IMG/VR virus record: IMGVR_UViG_3300042549_010437 | Span: 1 to 35,469 of that record | Length of the DNA: 35,469 nt | Direction: 5' to 3' (one strand) | DNA from: a virus | Shown: positions 1 to 8,700 of the stretch, in pieces | How the letters are laid out: every line of letters begins with the position of its first letter | How positions within the stretch are numbered: position 1 is the stretch's first letter | Notes under the pieces: model-generated | What the model was told of the DNA's origin: nothing | Database searches by the model: none | What the model saw: the letters and a program-made list of their open reading frames with translations, nothing else | Program-made: the position numbers and the translations under genes

Positions 1-547
1 ACACGATTACTTTTTCAGTAATTAATTGTAAATAATCTTTATCACTAGAAACTATAAATGCTCTATCATCTGGGTTAACGGGTAATGTAGAGCTTAAATA
101 AGCAATAACATCATCTGCTTCCATTCCGGGGAACGAAATTGTTTTAACCGGGAGAGTTTGTAGATAATTAATAATACGAACTATTTGATTTACTTTAGAT
201 TCATCTTCTTCTTCTAAATCATCAAACAATGCATGTTTGGTAACTCGTGTTAGGTTTCTTCCCGATTTGTATTCCGGTATAATGTTTTTTCTATTGTGGG
301 ATGAATTCATTCCATCAAATATAACATATACTTGTGTAGGTTGGATTGTGCGAATTAAAGCTCCCAAAGAGCGAAAAAATCCTCCTAAACCCCCTACGTG
401 GACTCCATTTGAATTTACAGCGTTTATAGCACTAAAATTTCTAAAGAAGAGGTTGAGTCCATCTATAAGTAGATATCTTTCTGATTGTTGTGTTTCTTCT
501 CCATGTTCTTGAACATTATTTAGGAGATTTAAGAGGTCTTTTTTCAT
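1..547 (-). CDS. rnh: 5' nuclease of the T4 RNase H / FEN family, C-terminus beyond window
   Basis: This is the 5' part (182 codons) of a gene that runs off the left edge. It starts at the ATG whose A is at 547, three bases after the UvsX stop. The protein has the metal-binding acidic residues of T4 RNase H / 5'-3' exonucleases in order: LLIDG (D29), a glycine-rich helix GGLGGFFRS (52-60), VIFDG (D78), YKSGR (93-97), EADD (E143, D145, D146) and SSDKDY (D169, D171). In T4 this enzyme removes RNA primers from lagging-strand fragments and is stimulated by gp32, which fits its position in a run with the ssDNA-binding protein and the recombinase. The family assignment is firm. The name RNase H rather than a generic flap or 5'-3' exonuclease is inference from the T4-like neighbourhood. 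The helical arch and C-terminal domain cannot be judged here. Confidence 0.83.
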   Translation of the reverse strand, partial: MKKDLLNLLNNVQEHGEETQQSERYLLIDGLNLFFRNFSAINAVNSNGVHVGGLGGFFRSLGALIRTIQPTQVYVIFDGMNSSHNRKNIIPEYKSGRNLTRVTKHALFDDLEEEDESKVNQIVRIINYLQTLPVKTISFPGMEADDVIAYLSSTLPVNPDDRAFIVSSDKDYLQLITEKVIV

Positions 548-550
548 ATA

Positions 551-1639
551 TTAATCTTCGTTTTCAAATAAATCTGGTGTTGGGGCTTTTTCGTCCCATT
601 CACTGTTGTCTTCTTGTACTGTGTAGTTACCTTGTCCTAAGATATCGGCCCATTCACTAGAATTTTCTTTTTTGTACTTATCTATTGCAGATGGTTTATC
701 TGGAATAAATCCATGGACTGTACTTACAATAGTTCCCATAGTGGTAATACCATTGATGTGGTTTTTATCACAAGCAATTTTAGTACGCAATGCAAATTCA
801 ACTTTTTTCTTGTCTCTTACAGCATTGATTTTAGATGTACCTGCATTTGTAACATTACCAAATGTTAAACAAAGTGAAACATCATAGTAAAATGTATCTC
901 CACCTTTATTCGTCATTCTAGGTTGTGACATTGGAGTTAAAGCCGGAGCAACACCTACTTTGTTTACAATAAACAAGGTATTCGTGTATTTTGAGCTTTC
1001 CTTACGAGACATTACAATTTGCTGGTTAATGAAATTACCGAATTGAGTTGCAATGGCTCCTGCGTTCCACATTGGGTTATTTTTACCTTGTTCAATTGAC
1101 ATTTGACATGGGATTGAACCTACTGAATCCCAAAGAAATAATAGATCATATGGTAAGTTACCTTTCTTTTGTTCCGTTAGTAAATCAATAATAAACGCAG
1201 CAATGTCTTCAATTGAATTTAGAGTACTTCTATCTCGGTAAATGAAAAATCCTGTTTGATCTACAATTTCACCTGTGTCTGTATCAACTATATCGTCAAT
1301 TTGGAATCCCATTTTTTTCCAATGGTTCCAATCGTGTTTCATTTCAGTGATAATCAATACAGGTAACACACCCATTTTTTGAGCATTAACTGCTACTTCA
1401 ATGGTCATAGTAGATTTTCCTGTGTTACTTTTCCCCCGAACCATAGTGTTGTGACCCATTGGGATTCCGGGGATAGATAGAGCTTCCTGCAATGCTGGGG
1501 AAAATGGGATCCATTTTTGCTCTTTAAATTTAACGTTAGACGCTAAACCTTTGTTTGCTTTAAATTTGTCTAAACTGAAGGCGGTTTTCAGTTCTTTGTC
1601 CGCCGCCTCTGTTAGCGATTTTCTTGTTGTTTTAGCCAT
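551..1639 (-). CDS. uvsX: UvsX-like RecA-family recombinase
   Basis: This 362-aa RecA-fold ATPase has a Walker A motif GKSNTGKST (69-77), a following ITEM segment (97-100) and a Walker B strand LLFLWDS (166-172). Length and layout match T4 UvsX (about 390 aa) better than bacterial RecA, whose C-terminal domain differs. It ends in an acidic tail (DLFENED). UvsX forms filaments on ssDNA, catalyses strand exchange and starts recombination-dependent replication, working with gp32. The gene lies 17 bases after the gp32-like gene and 3 bases before the 5' nuclease, so these are probably co-transcribed. The leader before the ATG is AAAATAAGTT, with no Shine-Dalgarno sequence. The loop and polymer-interface residues were not checked. 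Confidence 0.9.
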   Translation of the reverse strand: MAKTTRKSLTEAADKELKTAFSLDKFKANKGLASNVKFKEQKWIPFSPALQEALSIPGIPMGHNTMVRGKSNTGKSTMTIEVAVNAQKMGVLPVLIITEMKHDWNHWKKMGFQIDDIVDTDTGEIVDQTGFFIYRDRSTLNSIEDIAAFIIDLLTEQKKGNLPYDLLFLWDSVGSIPCQMSIEQGKNNPMWNAGAIATQFGNFINQQIVMSRKESSKYTNTLFIVNKVGVAPALTPMSQPRMTNKGGDTFYYDVSLCLTFGNVTNAGTSKINAVRDKKKVEFALRTKIACDKNHINGITTMGTIVSTVHGFIPDKPSAIDKYKKENSSEWADILGQGNYTVQEDNSEWDEKAPTPDLFENED

Positions 1640-1656
1640 AACTTATTTTAGGTTGA

Positions 1657-2469
1657 TTAAAACGGCATATCGTCTTCATCATCAAATAATTCATCAAATG
1701 AATCTGCTTTTGATTTTTTAGCTGCCGGTTGAGCAGATAAGCTATAATTTGATTTAGCAGGGATTGCTGTTTCTTTTACTGGAGCTACTTCATCTTCTTC
1801 GTCTTCTTCTGGGGATAACCATTCTTGTAAAGCAGCTTTGATATCATCAAATGGAAGTGGTTTGTAAGATTCTTTTGGATTAGTTTGTTCTTCTAACCAC
1901 AACTCAATTTCATTTTCATCTTTAGATAATGAAGATACTTTCATTGAAGGTGCAATGGTAGTTTTATTGTACTTTGTACCTGTAACATCTGGTCCAACTG
2001 TAACTAATTTAATGTCACGGCCAGTCATGATGTCTGTAAAGTCACCTACTTCTTCGTCTGCTGCCATTTGTAAAAATGCTTCGTAAACTTCTTTACCAAA
2101 TTCCCACAATTGAACACCTTCAGATTCTTCACCACGTACGATTACAGGAGCAAAAATACGAACTTTAGGATCTAATTTTTTAGCTAGTTTCCAATTTTCT
2201 TTGTCATTTGTACCACGTAATTGTTTTGCAAATTCAGCAATTGGATCTTTTTCACCCCAGTTTAATGGAGAAGCAATTACTTTTTTACTTCCAATTCCAT
2301 AATAAAATTTCATTTCTGTAAATGGAAATTCTTTATTGTACTTAAAAGGTACAACACGGATTGTTTGTTTACCAATTTGCGGTTTAAATCGCTTGGTTTG
2401 ATTGGACGAACCACTTGAAGCGGGTTTCGACATAGATTCAAGTTTCTTCTTGATTGCATCTAGATTCAT
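1657..2469 (-). CDS. 32: gp32-like single-stranded DNA-binding protein
   Basis: This 270-aa protein has the layout of T4 gp32: a short helical, lysine-containing N-terminus for cooperativity (1-25), a central OB-type core with aromatic and basic residues (about 30-200), and an acidic, disordered C-terminal tail (about 215-270). The position directly upstream of uvsX supports the call. It differs from T4 gp32 in two ways. There is no cysteine at all, so the T4 zinc site is absent. The extreme C-terminus reads FDDEDDMPF, which looks like the DDDIPF tip of bacterial SSB rather than the T4 tail. It would coat ssDNA at forks and recruit replication and recombination partners. The 60-base gap upstream shows no promoter that I trust. 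Confidence 0.82.
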   Translation of the reverse strand: MNLDAIKKKLESMSKPASSGSSNQTKRFKPQIGKQTIRVVPFKYNKEFPFTEMKFYYGIGSKKVIASPLNWGEKDPIAEFAKQLRGTNDKENWKLAKKLDPKVRIFAPVIVRGEESEGVQLWEFGKEVYEAFLQMAADEEVGDFTDIMTGRDIKLVTVGPDVTGTKYNKTTIAPSMKVSSLSKDENEIELWLEEQTNPKESYKPLPFDDIKAALQEWLSPEEDEEDEVAPVKETAIPAKSNYSLSAQPAAKKSKADSFDELFDDEDDMPF

Positions 2470-2529
2470 AATATAACTATTTTATTGTTTACAACGTTTA
2501 ATATAATAACCTTTTTTCAAATAACCAAA

Positions 2530-2991
2530 CTATAGTTCAATTATTTTATAAATTTTTGTATTTAATTGTTTAATCTCATTGTGTTGAGTTAACAATATAC
2601 AATTTTTGTAATGTTGCCAGTTTACTGGGTATCTTGTATCTACTACTCCACCGTTTAATTTTTTAATTAACTCGTTTAAGGCATTTATAGTGTAAAGGGT
2701 ATTTGATTCTTTTTTTCTATGTACTAGAATTGTGTTTTCAGGTATGTCATTTACATTACCTTGATCTACATTATAAGTAATAACATATTCATTATTACTT
2801 TTAACATGTAACACAAACATTTTATTGTACATGATAACGTACTTGCTTGATAACTCATTAATCAAATCCTCAAGATCTGTTAACGGGGTAAAGGTGCAAA
2901 AAAGTCTGTTATTCATTAATGTAAAATCTATTGACTGATCAAAGTCATATTGATTATACGTATGGCAAGGTTGTTCGAGAGTGTTATACAT
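2530..2991 (-). CDS. Hypothetical protein between polymerase and ssDNA-binding protein
   Basis: I do not recognise this 153-aa protein. It has no signal peptide, membrane segment or clear catalytic motif. The composition is rich in Asn, Tyr, Ile and Thr, with alternating hydrophobic residues typical of beta strands (for example YVIMYNKMFVLHV, 51-63), and the C-terminal third looks helical. It starts five bases after the stop of the Pol A-like gene and is followed after 60 bases by the gp32-like gene, so it belongs to the replication transcription unit. A role as a small replication accessory protein is possible but rests on position only. Confidence 0.7.
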   Translation of the reverse strand: MYNTLEQPCHTYNQYDFDQSIDFTLMNNRLFCTFTPLTDLEDLINELSSKYVIMYNKMFVLHVKSNNEYVITYNVDQGNVNDIPENTILVHRKKESNTLYTINALNELIKKLNGGVVDTRYPVNWQHYKNCILLTQHNEIKQLNTKIYKIIEL

Positions 2992-2996
2992 AACTT

Positions 2997-4247
2997 TTAT
3001 TTTAATTTGTGGTAGTTTATACCTCTTTTGGTTTTTGTTTGCAATTTATATTTATTAAATATTCCTACCACTTTAAGCATTACTTCTGGTTCATTTTGAT
3101 CGAAATCAAATAAAAACGAATCGTAAACATATAGTACAAGTTTAGTATTTTTCCCTCGTAATATTTTAAAAATATCCCACAATATAAGAACATTATTTGC
3201 GGTCTCCAAGTTCTGTAACACATAATTTAAAAGTTTTTGTGGATTCATTTCATCCATTTCACTTTTTATAAACCTATGTTTTGAAACAGGACATTCAATG
3301 TATCCTCCATAATTAAAAGAATCCCATAAATCATCTACATATGCTTGTACTTTTTGAAAGAATTCTAAATCTCTATATTCTTTCCAAATACCGCCATAAA
3401 GCTGTTTAAATGTTATTTCCTTTGATTGTTTGTAGTCCACTCCATACATCTGAGCAAAAGCCATATGAATATCATCACACTCGAAAGTGTAATGTAATAG
3501 GTTAGCAAGAAGGGTAGGATGGTAAGCACTAATATCCATTTCAATAAAAATATCGTTGCGTGGTATAAAACATTCTCTTTCTCCATTATCTTTATTTAAA
3601 GCTGAAAAATTTATATTATTAAAAGTGTTTGATGGTCTTGTTGTTAATGTGTTTAGGTTATATTGCGTGTAGATAAACTCGTTTGTTTCTTTATTGAAGT
3701 ACTGCTCGAATTTAGTTTGGTCTACTTTTATCCCCGCTCTCTCTAGTTGATTAAACACGAGTGCTGCTTTGTTGTAAAACGGGTTAAACCTTATTTTTTC
3801 GTAATTTGCAAAATTTTGTTCACATACCTCATAGTGTTTTACAATCGGTACTATTGTATTTAAATGTGGAACATTTGGGTGTTTATTGTAAATATGATTG
3901 TGAGCTTGTGTTAATTTAGGTATATACGTATGGGGGGAGGGTGAGGGTTGGTTACAATGCTTAAGAGCAAAGTAATGTAAAAATTCTTTTCTATCCCTTA
4001 CATAAATGTATTTTATACTATTTAAAATTGATAAACAATCCTCTATTGTTGAATTTATTGTTTCACTATGATTTATTGGTATAATATAACCTTTTGTATC
4101 ATCTTTTGGACGAATGTAAATAGCACATATATCGTTTTCAACAGGGTGTAAATTATGGGAAGTAGGTATTACTTCAACATAAGCTACTTCATGTTTAATT
4201 TGACAAAGTATGTCTATTTTTATTTGATCTTCTATAAGCCAATACAT
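2997..4247 (-). CDS. Miniature family A DNA polymerase, apparently exonuclease-dead
   Basis: This 416-aa protein carries the Pol A palm and fingers motifs in order: TTRPSNTFNNIN (202-213), equivalent to the TGRLSSxxPNLQNIP element; motif A MDISAYHPTLLANL (237-250, D238); motif B KEITFKQLYGG (276-286), which keeps the O-helix pattern K-x3-F-x3-YG (K276, F280, Y284); the NYVLQNLETANN segment (341-352); and motif C YVYDSFLFD (373-381, D376), where the usual His-Asp-Glu is Tyr-Asp-Ser. Only about 25 residues separate AGIKVD (171-176) from the TTRPSN element, against roughly 130 in E. coli Pol I, so the thumb is almost gone. The first 150 residues resemble a shrunken 3'-5' exonuclease fold (GYIIPINH, 53-60) without its DxE motif. 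Pol A is seen; loss of proofreading is inferred. It is the first gene of the replication block. Confidence 0.8.
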   Translation of the reverse strand: MYWLIEDQIKIDILCQIKHEVAYVEVIPTSHNLHPVENDICAIYIRPKDDTKGYIIPINHSETINSTIEDCLSILNSIKYIYVRDRKEFLHYFALKHCNQPSPSPHTYIPKLTQAHNHIYNKHPNVPHLNTIVPIVKHYEVCEQNFANYEKIRFNPFYNKAALVFNQLERAGIKVDQTKFEQYFNKETNEFIYTQYNLNTLTTRPSNTFNNINFSALNKDNGERECFIPRNDIFIEMDISAYHPTLLANLLHYTFECDDIHMAFAQMYGVDYKQSKEITFKQLYGGIWKEYRDLEFFQKVQAYVDDLWDSFNYGGYIECPVSKHRFIKSEMDEMNPQKLLNYVLQNLETANNVLILWDIFKILRGKNTKLVLYVYDSFLFDFDQNEPEVMLKVVGIFNKYKLQTKTKRGINYHKLK

Positions 4248-4251
4248 GCTT

Positions 4252-4282
4252 TAAAGATACAAAAAATATTTTATGATTCCAA
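4252..4282 (-). promoter_or_regulatory. Possible Bacteroidota-type promoter before the Pol A gene
   Basis: Reading the minus strand, TTG (4282-4280) is followed after 20 bases by TATCTTTA (4259-4252). This is one base away from the Bacteroidota housekeeping consensus TTG...TAnnTTTG at a fitting spacing. It lies between the last virion gene and the first replication gene, where a switch of promoter class would be expected. The predicted start would fall almost on the ATG at 4247, which would make the mRNA nearly leaderless; this weakens the call. Confidence 0.3.
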
Positions 4283-4289
4283 GGAAAAA

Positions 4290-4928
4290 TTAAGTAAAAT
4301 TATTTTTAAAATATTGAGAAAAACCGTACCATTTTAAATTTTGTTCTACTCCTTTAACCGTATTAGAATTTGATTCTATATTGTCAAGTTGCCAAACTAT
4401 TTTAGTAGGTGAATATAAATCATATGCTATTTCAGGATCTTGGCTTATTAATTTATTGTAAGTATCCTTGCTTATTTCTAAATAAATTAATTCATTGTTT
4501 TTTTTACAAAAATATTTTGTATAAACTCCTCTATTATAGTCATCGTTAGTAGGTCTAGTTATGGAAAAAATAGGTAAAAATCTAGGTTGGATTTTAATAG
4601 GATAAATTTTTGTGTTAAGTCCTATAGGATATGGTGTACCATCGGATCTTGTGGGGACATCGTTTACTGCAGTGATAGCTTGAGTATAATCTTTATCGGG
4701 TTGAGTAAAAAATGTGGGGTTTTCAATATCACCAACATCTGGAGTAGATGGGTTGAATGGTTCAAGTTCTAAAGGAACTCCATCATTTGGGTTTTTTCCA
4801 GAATATATTCTTCCATTTGATACTGTGTAATAAAAGCCAGTATATTGTTCTTTAGAAGATTTATATATAAGTTCTCCTCCACTAGTGTATAATTTAGTTT
4901 TTATTTGGGATTTTGGGTAATATGCCAT
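4290..4928 (-). CDS. Uncharacterised protein at the end of the baseplate block
   Basis: This 212-aa protein opens MAYYPKSQIKTKLYTSGGEL and then has a tyrosine- and glycine-rich stretch (TGFYYTVSNGRIYSGKNPND, 30-49), a proline-rich middle and a more hydrophilic C-terminal part. It has no signal peptide or membrane segment and no enzyme motif. The start is 12 bases after the CHAP-protein stop and is followed by the promoter-like gap before the polymerase, so it closes the late block. A minor virion or baseplate protein is the most likely role from position and composition. The fold is unknown to me. Confidence 0.65.
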   Translation of the reverse strand: MAYYPKSQIKTKLYTSGGELIYKSSKEQYTGFYYTVSNGRIYSGKNPNDGVPLELEPFNPSTPDVGDIENPTFFTQPDKDYTQAITAVNDVPTRSDGTPYPIGLNTKIYPIKIQPRFLPIFSITRPTNDDYNRGVYTKYFCKKNNELIYLEISKDTYNKLISQDPEIAYDLYSPTKIVWQLDNIESNSNTVKGVEQNLKWYGFSQYFKNNFT

Positions 4929-4940
4929 GATAATAAATAT

Positions 4941-5723
4941 TTAAAATATTACTCTACAAAAACCTGCTACATATTTCCACCCATAACTTAAAATACTTGA
5001 TTTATAAACAAGTCCACCTCCATCTCTTGGGTCTTTTACAGAACAATTACCTTCAACTGTTGAAACATCAATAAGTTTTCCTCCAGATACTTTTACTCCA
5101 ACAACTAATCCAATATGTCCTCCTGTAGGATAATTAAAGGAAATCATATCTCCAGGTTCTGGGAGGGTAGTACCAGCTTTAGCTTCTGTAAAGTTAATAA
5201 ATTGTTTTTTTGCTTTAAAATAATTATTTGTAGCCGATACACTTCTTGAAAGTGGGTTTAATTTTCCTTGGTTTAATTGAGTATTCCAAATAGATAAATA
5301 ATCAGTAGTTGATGGAACTAAAGCATTTCCTACAGTATAAGCATCTTTCCAACATAAATTAGTAAAGCAGTTACACCAAGCCATTGGTGAGCTCCATTTC
5401 ATATTAATATCAGACCAATCCTTCATTTTTGCTTCAAATTTTTTATCATGCCATCCTAAATTATTTCCTGCTACTTCATTATTTCCAACATATGAAAATG
5501 CTATTTTAACTATTCGTTTTCTTAGTTCATTTGTTACACCTGAAAGTGCAACTAAGTTATCGATAGTTTCAAGTGGTAAAGCTATTGAAGATACTGGTCC
5601 ATTAGGTCCTGAGGTTCCGTAAGTTCCAAGTTTTCTATCTTCACTTTCTGCAGGGGGATTTGTTGTGGTGATTTGGGTTGTTGTGAAATTAAATCCGTGT
5701 TGGGTTTGTGGGTTAAATGGCAT
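4941..5723 (-). CDS. Free-standing CHAP-type peptidoglycan hydrolase
   Basis: This 260-aa protein has a Thr/Pro-rich N-terminal tail (1-45, ending in the collagen-like GTYGTSGPNGP) and a CHAP/NlpC-P60-like cysteine peptidase domain (about 65-260). The probable catalytic Cys is C117 in MAWCNCF, the His is H203 in GGHIGLV, and the third polar residue is in VEGN (223-226). LPEPGDMISF (187-196) is the usual strand before the His. CHAP enzymes cut peptidoglycan amide or peptide bonds. The domain is a clear paralogue of the C-terminus of the hub-like protein immediately upstream, sharing GNNLGW, AWCN, FTNLCW, LPEPGDM and DPRDGGG. There is no signal peptide, so it is either virion-borne or an endolysin reaching the wall through a holin not seen here. 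Confidence 0.82.
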   Translation of the reverse strand: MPFNPQTQHGFNFTTTQITTTNPPAESEDRKLGTYGTSGPNGPVSSIALPLETIDNLVALSGVTNELRKRIVKIAFSYVGNNEVAGNNLGWHDKKFEAKMKDWSDINMKWSSPMAWCNCFTNLCWKDAYTVGNALVPSTTDYLSIWNTQLNQGKLNPLSRSVSATNNYFKAKKQFINFTEAKAGTTLPEPGDMISFNYPTGGHIGLVVGVKVSGGKLIDVSTVEGNCSVKDPRDGGGLVYKSSILSYGWKYVAGFCRVIF

Positions 5724-5734
5724 ATTATTTTATT

Positions 5735-8700
5735 TTAAAATAGAACTTTACAGAAACCTTTAATAGTTGAAAGTGAAACTGATGGTTTATATTGGGTTCC
5801 TCCACCATCTCTAGGATCACTAGATGAGGTGTTTCCCCCTATGGTTGAAATACTTGTTAATTTACCTCCAGTAATTTGAGTAGCTGCAACTATTTCAATA
5901 TGGCCAAAGTTAAATACAACCATATCTCCAGGTTCAGGGAGCTTTGTTCCTGCTTTAGCTTCCGCAATTGTGATTGATTGTCCTATAGCAGCAAACCCAT
6001 TCAATGTGTTGAATACTCCAGGGGTAAGAGGTTTACCATACGCCCCTTTATTAAGTTTAGTATCCCAAGCAGATTGGTATGAGGTTGTTGGAGGAACTAG
6101 AGAATTACCGGTTGTATAAGCTTCGGTCCAACATAAATTAGTAAAATAATTACACCATGCATGTGTTAATTGCCACGGAACTTTTAAACTTTTCATTTTA
6201 ACTTCAAATCTAGGATCATACCATCCTAAATTATTTCCAGGAAGTTCAGATTGACCTACGTACGAAGCTGCTATTTTAATTATTCGTTTTCTTAAATCAT
6301 TTGTTGTACCTGAGTTGGTTACTATTTGGTCAATTGCAGTTAAGGTTAAAGCGTATGGGCCTGCTGGTCCACTTGGTCCTGCGGTTCCAAAAGTTCCTTG
6401 GGCTTTAGGTCCAGTTCCACCAACGGCTGTAATATTAGTAGGAGCACCATTGGTAGCATTTCCACTCGGTGCAGAAACTTCTATTATTCTTGGGTCATTG
6501 CTTGATTCTCCTGTATTTGATGGTTTTGGAATAGTAGCTAAACTAGTTTTTCCTATAACCGTTGTTTGGATTTCTGTAGTCCAGTCATTTCCTTTTAATT
6601 CATGGCTAACTCCGGTTACTAAAAAATCTAATGCATTACCATAATTACTAGGTAAAAATCTAGTATCTATACTTAGTTTATTGTATATCTGTAATCCAGA
6701 TATTCCATCTAAGGTAAAATTAAGTTTAAATGGAATAAAACCAAGAGTACCATTTTGATTTCCTGGGGAATTTGCAAGTAAATATTTGTAATATTCGGTA
6801 ACAATAGAAACATTCTTTTTAATTAGATCTTCACTAAACTTACCAATTTTATCTTGAGTAAAATCTCCATCTAATCCATAACATAAATTAACCCATCCTA
6901 TAAAATCTTTATCATAATTATCTTTAGGTTCTATATCAGTATAATTTGGGCTAGGTGGGATTAATTCTTTATTAAATCTATCTATTAATCCGCTATTAAG
7001 TTTTGAAAATGAAACAGCTTCAGTTCCTTTAACATATCCTTTTGCTGTAGCTCCAACAGTAGCTATAGATGCTAGTTCGGGTGTGATGGTAGTTTTAAGT
7101 TCAATATTTCGAGCAAAATTTGAGTCATTTCCAAAATATCCAAAAAGTTCAAGAAAAGTTGAATCTCCTGGGATTTCTTGAGGGATTGGGGTAGTATCTA
7201 TTATATTTATTATATTAGTATTTTCAGTAACTATAGGTTCAAGATTATTAACACCACCTAAAGCTCTATTAATTCCATTACATATTTCAGTTAAAAATGA
7301 AAATAAATTTGTATCTCCTCGTTCATCAGTAGTTGAAGAAAGACATTGAGCTACAAATTCAGTATTAAGGTATATATTCATAGGATATGCCTTATTGTAG
7401 TTATTTTGATCAAAAAATGATTCTAATCCATCAAATGCCCTTTGAGATTTTCCATTATTTTTATCAAAAATACCATTTTTAACTATACACACCATAGGAT
7501 CAGCTGATATAGTGATTGGAAGGGTGTACATCATACTGCTGTTTTCTCCGTATGCTATGTCAATTAATGGTGGTTTTTCAGCTCCATTATCTATTAATGG
7601 AATTATTTTATCTCTAATAAATTGGAGTAAATATCCAAATTTTACATAATATTGAGGTGAGGTAGCTAATATTTTAAATGCTACTTTTGCTGGAGCATCT
7701 GAAATTGGGTTAGAAACTGTGTTAGTTGATGTTGCTGTGGAAGGGATTTCTGTAAAATCATTATAATTTTGAGTTAATGTTCCTGTAACTCCTAGGTAGT
7801 ATGTAGGGGTGCTTCCATATGTTTCAATATCGGTAATGGTAAGTGATGCCCCTGTTTTTAGATTATATCTTTTTACTAATTCGTTTTTAGCGTCTGTTAA
7901 AGGATCAGTTCCTGAAAAGGCTTTAATTTCTTCAACATAGGTCATAGCTCCACCTACAACAACATCAGGAGTTCTAAATTTATATGATTTTGTAGATGAA
8001 GTAAGAGTTGTTACATTATTGTTAATAAACTCACCTACTTTAACTTTTTTTCCATCGGTTAATGTTATACTAATTTCACTTTTTGCTCCAGTATCTACTG
8101 AGTCAAGATATGTCCATAACCATAGCATGGAGTTAAGTAAACTAGAGGATTTATTTCCTTCTACTGTTTGTGCTGCTACCGGAGTATATGTACTAGATTT
8201 ATTAACATCTTCTAAAAATGTTACTAATTTACGATCAATTGAAATATTAGTTTTTAGTGATTCAATAATATCACCCATACTTAATATGGTTATATTGATA
8301 TCATATGAACCATCTTTATTAAACGTCCAATTAAAATTAGAGACAGTTCCAAGAATTCCATCATAGTTTCCACAATAAAATTCACGTTTGGCTTCTATAT
8401 TAGTTAAAATATTTAAATAGTTAGATGAGGTAAAAAAGGAATCCTCTATAACAGTATTTAAAACAGGTTGTACATCTCCATTTCTATCTAAATAAAATGC
8501 ATTTCCCCATTCTAACATTACAGTATAACCTAAACGTAAATAAAGTAAATTAATAGTTTCAAATTGATCTTTGCTATGAACTTTAAGATTAACATTTGCT
8601 TTTTTTAATGAACCCCTATTTAATGATTTAATATCTGCACTTACTATTCCAGCCATAGGGACAGGTCCAAATTCACTGTCTTGATATATTTTATTTCTTC

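Noticed and set aside
237-512. 91-aa plus-strand ORF near the left edge
   Set aside because: It is antisense to the 5' nuclease, whose metal-binding motifs are intact on the minus strand.
2528-2537. Palindrome AACTATAGTT at the end of the 153-aa gene, considered as operator or terminator
   Set aside because: Ten bases only, AT-rich, with no T tract following; expected by chance in such DNA.
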